A DNA stretch of 16,365 nt from Spirochaetaceae bacterium (GTDB taxonomy: Bacteria; Spirochaetota; Spirochaetia; Treponematales; Breznakiellaceae): the NCBI GenBank assembly GCA_031269165.1, contig JAISZQ010000185.1, forward strand, positions 1-16,365. Direction: 5' to 3'. The notes below the pieces were generated by a model. That model ran no database searches. It saw only the letters and a program-made list of their open reading frames with translations, and had not been told where the DNA came from. Positions within the stretch are counted from its first letter, which is position 1. The number at the start of each line of letters is the position of its first letter. Position numbers and translations under genes: made by a program. Below are positions 8,265-14,690 of the stretch, one piece after another.

Positions 8265-8343
8265 GTCATTGCGAGGGCGTAGCCCGAAGCAATCCAGAGG
8301 AGAAGGCCCTCACACTGGATTGCTTCGCTTCGCTCGCAATGAC
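8265..8343. repeat. Dispersed inverted repeat, GTCATTGCGA family, copy 2
   Basis: The left arm (8265-8297) runs GTCATTGCGAGGGCGTAGCC to AATCCAG. The right arm (8315-8343) is CTGGATTGCTTCGCTTCG to CAATGAC. It sits 10 bp from copy 1 in the same arrangement. Confidence 0.82.
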
Positions 8344-8510
8344 GGGGGTGGGCTCGCGCTGACGGCGCGTTCTGCTACCGCCATTTTCCATTATCCATTT
8401 ATCATTTTCCATTCGCGCAGCGCGGGGACATGCCCCGCATTTGCCGACGCGCCGCGCCCTCCCTGGCGGGGGTAGTTGATAGTCTAGATAAAACGGTCCA
8501 TAATTAATCC
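8344..8510. other. Non-coding stretch with a short direct repeat and a mini-hairpin
   Basis: ATTTTCCATT occurs at 8383-8392 and again at 8404-8413. GCGGGG (8422-8427) and CCCCGC (8433-8438) form a perfect 6-bp stem with a 5-nt loop. I see no credible gene, promoter or terminator here. Together with the repeats to its left this explains the gene-free interval upstream of the NHL gene. Confidence 0.5.
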
Positions 8511-8624
8511 TTAAGAGCCTGTTCAGAAACTCCACAGGATGTAAGCCTCCGCTGTGATTCGGTCGCGGGCGAAACAACGGTTCATACCTATGGTTTTATC
8601 CCAATCCCGGACGGCCCTCATGTC

Positions 8625-9497
8625 GTGGTTACCACCCTCGCTGGGAGTGGCGAGAAGGGGTATGCCGATGGAACGGCTCAGGAGGCGCAGTTTTCCGAAC
8701 CTATGAGCATAGCGGTTGACAGCACGGGCAATGTCTATGTGGGGGACAACCGCCGTCTCCGCATAATAACTCAAACCCCAGAGGGGAGCGTGGTTACCAC
8801 CCTCGCCGGGAGCGGCGAGGCGGGTCATACTGATGGAACCGGCGTGAAAGCGACGTTCAACGGTACTCATGGGATGGCGGTTGATGGGAGCGGCAATATC
8901 TATATGGGGGACGCTGGGAACAACCTTCTCCTTATCCGCAAAATAACGCCAACCCCAGAGGGCGGTGTGGTTACTACTCTCGCCGGGAGCACGAGGGGTT
9001 ATGCCGATGGAACCGGTGCGGAGGCGAAGTTTAGAGATCGTCTGGGTGTGGCGGTTGACAGCGCGGGCAACGTTTATGTGGCGGACAGTGGGAACAACCT
9101 TATCCGCAAAATAACGCCAACCCCAGAGGGCGGTGTGGTTACCACCTTCGCCGGGAGTGGCGAGAAGGGTTATGCCGATGGGACGGCTCAGGAGGCGCAG
9201 TTCAACTCTCCTTATGACGTGGCCCTTGACAGCGCGGGCAACGTCTATGTGGCGGACACCGGCAACTACCGTATCCGCAAGATAACTCCAACCCCTCAGG
9301 GCGGCGTGGTTACCACCCTCGCTGGGTCAGGGGATTGGGGTAACGGTTGGGGCAAGGGAGGTTATGCTGATGGAATCGGCACAGAGGCACAGTTCAACAA
9401 CCCGGTCAGCGTGGCGGTTGACAGCACAGGCAATGTCTATGTGTTGGACACAAACAACCACCGTATCCGCAAGATTACTCCCGTCCCCGCCCCATAA
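8625..9497 (+). CDS. NHL-repeat beta-propeller protein, probably 5'-truncated
   Basis: About five repeats of 55-60 residues follow the pattern VVTTLAGSG-x-GYADGTG-x-A-F-x-P-x-VAVDS-GNVYVAD-x-N-x-RIRKITP, typical of NHL domains that fold into a beta-propeller for ligand or protein binding. Such proteins are usually exported, but no signal peptide is present. The only start is a GTG at 8625 with no ribosome binding site. The frame stays open upstream to a stop at 8505 without ATG, GTG or TTG, and that extension (for example VSLRCDSVAGETTVHTYGF) reads like genuine protein. This suggests the 5' end was lost to the adjoining repeat cluster. Repeats are very similar at DNA level: the 8943-8974 and 9112-9143 regions are nearly identical, which allows slippage or recombination. 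It is best treated as a remnant or a non-secreted protein. Confidence 0.72.
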   Translation: MVTTLAGSGEKGYADGTAQEAQFSEPMSIAVDSTGNVYVGDNRRLRIITQTPEGSVVTTLAGSGEAGHTDGTGVKATFNGTHGMAVDGSGNIYMGDAGNNLLLIRKITPTPEGGVVTTLAGSTRGYADGTGAEAKFRDRLGVAVDSAGNVYVADSGNNLIRKITPTPEGGVVTTFAGSGEKGYADGTAQEAQFNSPYDVALDSAGNVYVADTGNYRIRKITPTPQGGVVTTLAGSGDWGNGWGKGGYADGIGTEAQFNNPVSVAVDSTGNVYVLDTNNHRIRKITPVPAP

Positions 9498-9510
9498 ACA
9501 GGAGAGGAGA

Positions 9511-9550
9511 GCGGGGGCAGGTTTTTTGGGCTATTGAGATAAGCCCCCGC
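9511..9550. other. Hairpin downstream of the NHL gene
   Basis: GCGGGGGC (9511-9518) pairs perfectly with GCCCCCGC (9543-9550) across a 24-nt loop containing a T6 run. There is no U-tract after the stem on either strand, so this is not a classical intrinsic terminator, although its position right after the stop codon would suit transcript-end stabilisation. Confidence 0.4.
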
Positions 9551-9659
9551 ATCACGACGGGGAGGGAATCGGGCGAACAGAGTTCGCGTTGCAATCGGCA
9601 GTGCCGTCCCCATTCGCGCCCAGCAAGCACCGTAAACGCCGTTGCCCTGGGCGATCCTC

Positions 9660-9688
9660 TTGATTTCGTGTCCGGTTTCGGGTATTCT
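9660..9688 (+). promoter_or_regulatory. Candidate sigma70 promoter for the rhomboid gene
   Basis: TTGATT (9660-9665), a 17-bp spacer and TATTCT (9683-9688), each matching the consensus hexamer at four of six positions. The expected start point is at about 9695, next to the ATG at 9696, so the message would be leaderless. This agrees with the lack of a ribosome binding site. Confidence 0.3.
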
Positions 9689-9695
9689 GTTGGAT

Positions 9696-10325
9696 ATGAG
9701 TATTCTTCGTCGGCCGTTTCGCTACCGCTTCTTCAATGCGACCGTTATTCTTGTTGTCGTCAACGTCCTTGTGTATGCCGCGCAACGGTTCCTGTCGTAC
9801 AACGCCATCACCTCGTTTCTCGCGTTGAACATCGTCAATGTTCTGAGCGGTGATGTCTGGCAGTTTTTCACCTATATGTTCGCGCACGGCAACTTTAACC
9901 ATCTGTTGTTCAATATGTTTGCCCTGTTTCTGTTCGGGAGCCAAGTGGAACGCGAGGTGGGCTCTTCTGAGTTTCTCCTTTACTATCTTGTCTGCGGTAT
10001 GTTTGCGGGCGCGCTGTCGTTTCTTTTTTACCTGCTCACGGGCGCGGGTTACGTGTTTCTGCTCGGCGCGTCGGGCGCGATTTTCGCCGTTCAGCTTGCC
10101 TTCGCCGTCCTGAAACCCAACGCCATCATCTACTTCTGGGGCCTCATTCCACTTCGTGCTCCCGTCATGGTTCTGGGCGCGACCGCGATAGAACTTTTTT
10201 CCACGCTTTCAGGCAGCACCTCCAACATCGCCCACCTCACCCATCTTTTTGGTTTTGCGACAGGCTGGCTCTACTTCCTCATCCGTTTTGGCGCAAATCC
10301 CGCACGGTATCTGTTCCGCCGCTGA
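9696..10325 (+). CDS. Rhomboid-family intramembrane serine protease
   Basis: A 209-residue polytopic membrane protein with about six hydrophobic segments. It has the rhomboid signature HGNFNHLLFN (64-73), the catalytic serine in GASGAIF (Ser126) and the catalytic histidine region in AHLTHLFGF (His183 most likely, aligned with the usual HLGGFLFG). The Ser-His dyad is therefore intact, and the protein should cleave transmembrane substrates within the inner membrane; the substrate is unknown. I chose the ATG at 9696, because the longer open frame from a TTG at 9642 adds 18 residues with no family support. No Shine-Dalgarno sequence precedes the ATG. The gene stands alone between the NHL gene and a repeat-rich gap. 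The length suits a compact bacterial rhomboid without extra cytoplasmic domains. Confidence 0.9.
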   Translation: MSILRRPFRYRFFNATVILVVVNVLVYAAQRFLSYNAITSFLALNIVNVLSGDVWQFFTYMFAHGNFNHLLFNMFALFLFGSQVEREVGSSEFLLYYLVCGMFAGALSFLFYLLTGAGYVFLLGASGAIFAVQLAFAVLKPNAIIYFWGLIPLRAPVMVLGATAIELFSTLSGSTSNIAHLTHLFGFATGWLYFLIRFGANPARYLFRR

Positions 10326-10489
10326 AAATGCTCCCCGTGAAACGGGCCGTCATAAAACGCAGACGTTCTCGGTGCGTTCAACTTCCGCGCGGGGAATCCT
10401 TCATGTGTTGACCGTGGCCGGCAATGTGCCGCGATCCCCCCTCTTTTGTCCCCTGAGCCTGTTTCAAAACCAAACATAAGGAGGAAGTC
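10326..10489. other. Non-coding stretch after the rhomboid gene
   Basis: It holds a small hairpin CCCGT-GAA-ACGGG (10334-10346) and GAGCCTGTTTCAAAAC (10455-10470), which resembles GAGCCTGTTCAGAAAC at 8515-8530 (13 of 16 positions). No terminator with a T-run is seen. Open frames here on both strands are GC-rich shadows with no recognisable protein. Confidence 0.35.
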
Positions 10490-10800
10490 GCGGCAATTTG
10501 CCGCCCCCTCGCTCCAGCCACGCAAACCCCTACAGGTTCCAAAAGGGTTTGCGCGTCTTCCGCTACCCCCTCTGCGGGACAAAACCATGCGGTGCATGGT
10601 TTTGTGGGCGTACCCCAAGCGTCCACGGATGGACGCATTACTGAAGCACACCGTAGGTGTGCCACGCCCCGGCCCGGAAGCCCGAAGCAGGACGCGGAGG
10701 GCTGTAGGGCAGACCCCCGCAACGCCCCCCAGCCCCGGCCCCTCAGGGGCTTCCCTTGGGCGCATCGCACCACGAACGGCCCTCGGCCCCCCTTCGGGGG
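10490..10800. repeat. Expanded modular hairpin element (intergenic copy)
   Basis: Boxes A (10504-10513), B (10553-10578) and C (10713-10729) match those inside the helicase gene in sequence and order, but the spacers are 39 and 134 nt instead of 13 and 4. The spacers and flanks hold a series of perfect palindromes: GCGGCAA-T-TTGCCGC (10490-10504), CGCAAACCC/GGGTTTGCG (10521-10553), an 11-bp stem with GGT loop (10580-10604), GTCCA-CGGA-TGGAC (10621-10634), GCACACC-GTA-GGTGTGC (10646-10662), GCCCC-TCA-GGGGC (10738-10750) and CCCCC-TTC-GGGGG (10788-10800). Open frames across it look like by-products of its GC richness. Confidence 0.78.
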
Positions 10801-10815
10801 AAGAATGTCTCTCTT

Positions 10816-10844
10816 CTGGATTGCTTCGCTTCGCTCGCAATGAC
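10816..10844. repeat. GTCATTGCGA-family repeat, right half only
   Basis: CTGGATTGCTTCGCTTCG to CAATGAC, identical to the right arm of copy 2 (8315-8343). No left arm is found within the preceding 60 bp, which are occupied by the hairpin element. Confidence 0.75.
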
Positions 10845-10875
10845 GGGGGGCTGCCCGCAATGACGCGGGGGCGTT

Positions 10876-10973
10876 GTCATTGCGAGTCGGCGGCAACATA
10901 GTTGCCGTTAGCGGCGAAGCAATCCAGCCGGGGAGGCCCACACACTGGATTGCCTCGCCCCGCTCGAAACGAC
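10876..10973. repeat. GTCATTGCGA-family repeat with a nested palindrome
   Basis: The left arm starts GTCATTGCGAGTCGG and ends GAAGCAATCCAG. The right arm is CTGGATTGCCTCGCCCCG and is degenerate at its end. Inside the left arm lies CGGCAAC-ATA-GTTGCCG (10891-10907), a perfect 7-bp hairpin absent from the other copies. Confidence 0.72.
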
Positions 10974-11048
10974 GCGGTTCCCGGTGGTGGGCTCATGCGG
11001 TTCATGAGCGGGGGCACACGCGGGTATCTGTCTTATCTCTTGCCACCC

Positions 11049-11081
11049 GTCATTGCGAGGGCGGAGCCCGAAGCAATCTAG
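11049..11081. repeat. GTCATTGCGA-family repeat, left half only
   Basis: GTCATTGCGAGGGCGGAGCC to GAAGCAATCTAG, matching the left arm of copy 2. No right arm follows; the sequence runs into another GC-rich hairpin cluster. Confidence 0.72.
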
Positions 11082-11104
11082 ACGGGGTAGGCTCCGCCCC
11101 CGAA

Positions 11105-11184
11105 GGCGACCCGTAGGGTTCGCCCCGTCCCCGCCGGGGGAACAAGTCCCCCCGGACAGGCCGCGCCGTCATCCGGCGGCGCGG
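11105..11184. repeat. Second short-hairpin cluster upstream of the catabolic operon
   Basis: GGCGACCC-GTA-GGGTTCGCC (11105-11124, one bulge), GGGGGA-ACAAG-TCCCCC (11136-11152) and CCGCGCCG-TCATCCGG-CGGCGCGG (11161-11184, 8-bp stem). They are of the same style as the hairpins at 10490-10800. The last might insulate the downstream promoter, but it lacks an immediate T-run. Confidence 0.5.
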
Positions 11185-11260
11185 TTTGGAAACTTTTCCG
11201 GCCGTTTTAAAAAATTTTCATTTTTTTACAAAAAAACGCGAAAAAAAAACGCGAAAACGC

Positions 11261-11289
11261 TTGACAAAAATTTTCGGGTATGGTATAAT
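11261..11289 (+). promoter_or_regulatory. Consensus sigma70 promoter of the sugar-acid operon, with upstream A-tracts
   Basis: TTGACA (11261-11266), a 17-bp spacer and TATAAT (11284-11289) match the consensus at all twelve positions. The preceding 11205-11260 is strongly A/T-rich with A7 and A9 runs and repeated ACGCGAAAA, resembling an UP element. The ribosome binding site GAGGAG (11315-11320) lies seven bases before the permease ATG. Confidence 0.88.
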
Positions 11290-11297
11290 GTCGACAT
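11288..11297. promoter_or_regulatory. Candidate operator overlapping the transcription start
   Basis: ATGTCGACAT is a perfect 10-bp palindrome starting within the -10 box and covering the predicted start point. The GTC-GAC core fits the general half-site pattern of FadR-subfamily GntR repressors, regulators often found with sugar-acid operons. No regulator gene is in the window. Confidence 0.4.
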
Positions 11298-11327
11298 AGT
11301 TAGTAGATGTTATAGAGGAGATTAGCT

Positions 11328-12278
11328 ATGCGTTTATTACAACTAGTGAAAAAGGTGCCGGGCGGCCTCATGGTCGTGCCGTTGCTTTTGGGTGTTCTTC
11401 TGAATACGTTTTTTCCGGGCTTTTTGAACATCGGCGGGTTTACGACGAACCTCTGGAAAACGGGCGCGACCACGCTTATCGCGATGTTCCTGTTTTGTAA
11501 CGGCGCGCAGATCAACGTCAAACAGGCCGGGCAACCGGTTTTCAAGGGCGTTCTGCTCACGACGGTTAAGTTTCTCGTCGGCGCCCTGCTTGGCATCTTG
11601 CTTAACAAGGTGTTCGGCCCGGCGGGAATTCTGGGGATCGCGCCGCTTGCGGTTATCGCCGCCGTGACCAATTCCAACGGCGGTCTCTATGCGGCTCTGG
11701 CCGGTGAGTTCGGCGATTCCACCGATGTCGGCGCGGTGTCAGTTCTTTCTATAAACGACGGTCCCTTCCTCACGATGGTGGCCTTCGGCGTGTCGGGACT
11801 TGCCAACATTCCCGCTATCGCGTTGATTGCCGCCATCCTGCCCATCGTGGCCGGCTGTGTCCTCGGCAACCTTGACGAGGACCTGCGTAAATTCCTTGCC
11901 GGTGGTACCACCGTGGTGATTCCCTTCTTCGCGTTCCCGCTTGGCGCGGGGCTCAATCTGAAACAGCTCGTGTCGGCAGGTTTGCCCGGCATTCTGCTCG
12001 GTGTTATCTGTACGGTGCTGACCGGTCTCGGCGGCTACCTCGTGATGAAACTGATAAAGTCCAAGCACCCGGCAGCGGGCGCGGCCATCGGTACCACGGC
12101 AGGTAACGCGGTGGGAACGCCTGCGGCTCTTGCTGCCGCCGACCCGAGCCTTGCGGGGATTGAAGCCGCCGCTACGGTTCAAGTCGCCGCCGCCATCATT
12201 GTCACCGTGATTCTCTGCCCGATTCTGGTAAGCTGGCTGGACAGGCTGGAGAAGAACAGGGCTCCCGCGACGGCATGA
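11328..12278 (+). CDS. kdgT: KdgT-family sugar-acid permease (2-keto-3-deoxygluconate permease family)
   Basis: A 316-residue inner-membrane protein with about ten hydrophobic segments, close in length to E. coli KdgT (about 327). The N-terminal KKVPGGLMVVPLLLG, the central TNSNGGLYAAL and the later LGNLDEDLRKF followed by IPFFAFPLGAGL correspond to conserved KdgT stretches. The family imports 2-keto-3-deoxygluconate with protons. Here the downstream kinase and dehydrogenase point to a four-carbon sugar acid, most likely D-threonate, as the substrate; this is inference from context. It is the first gene after the consensus promoter, with GAGGAG seven bases before the ATG, and its stop overlaps the kinase start as ATGA. 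The family call is firm, the substrate is not. Confidence 0.9.
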   Translation: MRLLQLVKKVPGGLMVVPLLLGVLLNTFFPGFLNIGGFTTNLWKTGATTLIAMFLFCNGAQINVKQAGQPVFKGVLLTTVKFLVGALLGILLNKVFGPAGILGIAPLAVIAAVTNSNGGLYAALAGEFGDSTDVGAVSVLSINDGPFLTMVAFGVSGLANIPAIALIAAILPIVAGCVLGNLDEDLRKFLAGGTTVVIPFFAFPLGAGLNLKQLVSAGLPGILLGVICTVLTGLGGYLVMKLIKSKHPAAGAAIGTTAGNAVGTPAALAAADPSLAGIEAAATVQVAAAIIVTVILCPILVSWLDRLEKNRAPATA

Positions 12279-13507
12279 GTATGGCGGAGCGTTACCTTAT
12301 AGTCGCCGATGATTTCACCGGCGCGAACGACACCGGTGTGCAACTGCGCCGCAGGGGTATACCGGTCAGTGTTGTTTTTTCGGGCGCTCTCGTCACCGGG
12401 GAAGATTCCTTGGTGGTCGATACTGAGACGCGGGCCCTCTCCGCCGAGGAAGCCTACCAAAAGGTGGCCGCCGAAGCCAGAAGCGCCGCATCCGGTAAGT
12501 TTACCCATGTGATGAAAAAGGTCGACTCCACGTTACGCGGGAATATCGCCGCCGAGACCAGGGCCATCGACGATGTGTGGAAGAGCGATCTGGTCATATT
12601 CGCGCCGGCCATCCCCGACCTGGGCCGTACCACGGTCAACCGGATTCACCTGCTGAACGGTACGCCGATTACCAAAACCGAGTTGTCCCGTGACCCTAAG
12701 ACGCCGGTGGTTGAAGACGATGTTCAAAAGATCATGGCGGCGGCCTTTAACGAGAAGGTTACCCATATCGGCGGCGCGGATGTCGAAGCCGGGAATATCG
12801 ACCTTTCCGGTGGGCGGGTATTCACCTTTGACGTTTCGACGAATGCCGGTATGCGCCATATCATTGAGGCGGCCCTTAGAACGGGGAAGCGGATTCTCTG
12901 GGTGGGCGCGGCGGCTATGGCCGACAACCTGCTTGCCGTGAAGCATACGCTGCCGCCGGCGTTTGCCCTTGTCACCAGTCTCAGCTCGGTGACGCGCGGT
13001 CAGGTGCGGTATGCGGAGGCGCAGGGGGTGAAGCTTGTCCAGTACCCCATCCACGATATTCTCGACGGGAAAGTCGCGCCGGAACACTTTGCCGCACAGG
13101 TGATCGGGCTTCTCAAAAACGGCCAGGATGTGATGCTGGTATCGGCGTCTACCTACGACCAGACGGCGGTGGAAAAAAGCGCCGAAGTGGGCGGGCGGCG
13201 GGGTCTTTCCGTCGAGCAGGTCAGTGAGTATGTACAGGAATCGCTGGGGCCGGTCGCACGGACAATTCTGGAGACGGTCGAGGTTTCCGGCCTATTCCTT
13301 GCCGGCGGGGATACGGCCATCGGCTTTTTCAACGCGGTCGGCGCCAAAAGTTCTTCGATTGTTACCGAGATCGCCGTGGGCATCCCGCTCATGCGGCTGC
13401 ACGGCGGCCCCTTCGAGGGACTCAAGGTCATCACCAAAGCGGGTGCGTTCGGTAAGGAAGACGCGGTTTTCTATGCCTTACGAAAACTCCGCGAGGCAGT
13501 GACGTAA
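12275..13507 (+). CDS. dtnK: Four-carbon acid sugar kinase (DUF1537), probable D-threonate kinase
   Basis: A 410-residue two-domain kinase of the DUF1537 (four-carbon acid sugar kinase) family. The N-terminal domain opens with YLIVADDFTGANDTGVQL (7-24) and has KKVDSTLRGN (81-90), the substrate-binding and catalytic signature. The C-terminal nucleotide-binding domain has LAGGDTAIGFF (about 342-352), HGGPFEG and KAGAFG (388-393). In family members paired with PdxA2 the enzyme phosphorylates D-threonate at C4 with ATP. Members paired with an OtnC aldolase act on other tetronates; no otnC is present here, which favours DtnK. The ATG at 12275 overlaps the permease stop (ATGA); MAERYLIV at 12281 is an alternative start. 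All signature motifs appear intact. Confidence 0.88.
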   Translation: MSMAERYLIVADDFTGANDTGVQLRRRGIPVSVVFSGALVTGEDSLVVDTETRALSAEEAYQKVAAEARSAASGKFTHVMKKVDSTLRGNIAAETRAIDDVWKSDLVIFAPAIPDLGRTTVNRIHLLNGTPITKTELSRDPKTPVVEDDVQKIMAAAFNEKVTHIGGADVEAGNIDLSGGRVFTFDVSTNAGMRHIIEAALRTGKRILWVGAAAMADNLLAVKHTLPPAFALVTSLSSVTRGQVRYAEAQGVKLVQYPIHDILDGKVAPEHFAAQVIGLLKNGQDVMLVSASTYDQTAVEKSAEVGGRRGLSVEQVSEYVQESLGPVARTILETVEVSGLFLAGGDTAIGFFNAVGAKSSSIVTEIAVGIPLMRLHGGPFEGLKVITKAGAFGKEDAVFYALRKLREAVT

Positions 13508-13554
13508 GAGCGCGTAAAAGAGTGTAAAGAGACAAGGGATAGGGCCAAGCCCGG

Positions 13555-13577
13555 GTTTCGGTTCCTCGAGCCGAAAC
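13555..13577 (+). other. Stem-loop between the kinase and pdxA2 genes
   Basis: GTTTCGG (13555-13561) pairs perfectly with CCGAAAC (13571-13577) over a 9-nt loop, flanked by partly complementary G/C-rich arms. It lies in the only sizeable gap of the operon (13508-13649). With no T-run it is more likely a processing or stability element than a terminator. Confidence 0.45.
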
Positions 13578-13649
13578 GTGCCCTTGCCTTTATGAGTAAG
13601 ATAGACCGTATCGGCGGCGGCGCGTAAGCTGTGTTTAGTGAGGAGGAGT

Positions 13650-14690
13650 ATGAGCAAACCGGTTTTAGGGATCAGTGTTGGAGACCCGGCGGGGGTTGGG
13701 CCTGAGATTACGCTCAAGGCGCTCGACCGGGCGGATGTGTATAGGGAATGTGTGCCGGTCGTGTATGCGGACAGGGTTGTGCTGGAAGACGCGCTCGCGG
13801 TGACGGGCAAGCGGTTTGTGCTGAATCCGGTGAAAAACCCTAATGAGGCGGACGGCGTTCAGGGGACGATTGATTATGTTGACCCCGGCGTCCTGCGCAA
13901 AGGGGATTATGCCTACGGGACGGTGGGGGCGAAGTCCGGAGACGCGTCGTTTCAATATGTGATCAGCGCGATTAAGGACGCTATGGCCGGGGACACGGTG
14001 GGCGTGGTGACCGGGCCGATCAACAAGGAGGCGATAAATCTTGCCGGGCATCATTATGCCGGGCATACGGAGATTTTTGCCGAGTACACGGGGACTAAGA
14101 ATTACGGGATGTTGCTCTCAAGCGGCAATCTCAACGTGATCCATGTGACGACGCATGTTTCGATGCGGGAGGTCTGCGATCTTCTCACGAAAGAGCGGGT
14201 GCTGAACACGATCCGGCTCGCCGACCTTGCGCTGAGGCTCATGGGTAAGGAACCGCGCCGTATCGGGGTGGCGGGGTTTAACGCCCACGCTTCGGAAAAC
14301 GGCTTGTTCGGCGGGGAGGAGGCGAAAGGTATCATTCCCGCGATTGAGGCGGCGGCAGTCGAGGGGCTTGATGTTGCCGGGCCGGTTCCGCCGGACACGG
14401 TCTTTGTCAAGGCGCTTGGCGGGCAGTTCGATGTGGTTGTGGCGATGTACCACGATCAGGGACACATACCGCTCAAGCTCTGCGGGTTCCGCATGGACCC
14501 GGTGACGGGGCTCTACTCCCAGATGAGCGGTATCAACACCACGATTGGATTGCCCATCATCAGAACGTCGGTAGACCACGGCACCGCGTTCGGCAAAGCC
14601 GGGAAAAACCGCGCCAACGAGGAAAGTATGGTTGACGCGCTCAAGCTGGCCGTCACCTTCGCGCAAAACGGGCGGAGGCTGAAGGGTTAG
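13650..14690 (+). CDS. pdxA2: PdxA2-like 4-phosphate dehydrogenase (D-threonate 4-phosphate dehydrogenase)
   Basis: A 346-residue PdxA-family dehydrogenase. The start is the ATG at 13650, with AGGAGG three bases upstream; an in-frame GTG at 13638 is unlikely. The N-terminus is ISVGDPAGVGPEI (8-20). The divalent-metal ligands expected in PdxA are present: His169 (TTHVS), His213 (NAHASE) and His268 (MYHDQGH). The substrate-contact motif GHTE is at 138-141, and TSVDHGTAFG is near 307-316. PdxA itself oxidises 4-hydroxythreonine 4-phosphate in pyridoxal phosphate synthesis. PdxA2 paralogues next to DUF1537 kinases instead oxidise and decarboxylate D-threonate 4-phosphate to dihydroxyacetone phosphate and CO2. 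The neighbours favour the catabolic role; a housekeeping PdxA cannot be excluded from sequence alone. Translation is separate from the kinase because of the 142-bp gap. Confidence 0.87.
   Translation: MSKPVLGISVGDPAGVGPEITLKALDRADVYRECVPVVYADRVVLEDALAVTGKRFVLNPVKNPNEADGVQGTIDYVDPGVLRKGDYAYGTVGAKSGDASFQYVISAIKDAMAGDTVGVVTGPINKEAINLAGHHYAGHTEIFAEYTGTKNYGMLLSSGNLNVIHVTTHVSMREVCDLLTKERVLNTIRLADLALRLMGKEPRRIGVAGFNAHASENGLFGGEEAKGIIPAIEAAAVEGLDVAGPVPPDTVFVKALGGQFDVVVAMYHDQGHIPLKLCGFRMDPVTGLYSQMSGINTTIGLPIIRTSVDHGTAFGKAGKNRANEESMVDALKLAVTFAQNGRRLKG

Noticed and set aside
9511..9550. Intrinsic terminator after the NHL gene
   Set aside because: The stem is good, but the loop is long and no T-run follows on either strand, so only a hairpin is claimed.
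10271..10941. Long open frames of 150-190 codons on both strands between the rhomboid and permease genes
   Set aside because: They cross dispersed repeats and hairpins, overlap each other, have arginine/proline-rich compositions typical of GC-rich non-coding DNA, and match no known family.
8179..11083. CRISPR array or tRNA-like structures among the repeats
   Set aside because: Repeat spacing is irregular, the copies are inverted repeats of different lengths, there are no uniform spacers, and no tRNA cloverleaf is visible.
11687..14666. Minus-strand open frames of 100-180 codons opposite the permease, kinase and pdxA2 genes
   Set aside because: They are antisense shadows of well-supported genes; none has a recognisable domain.
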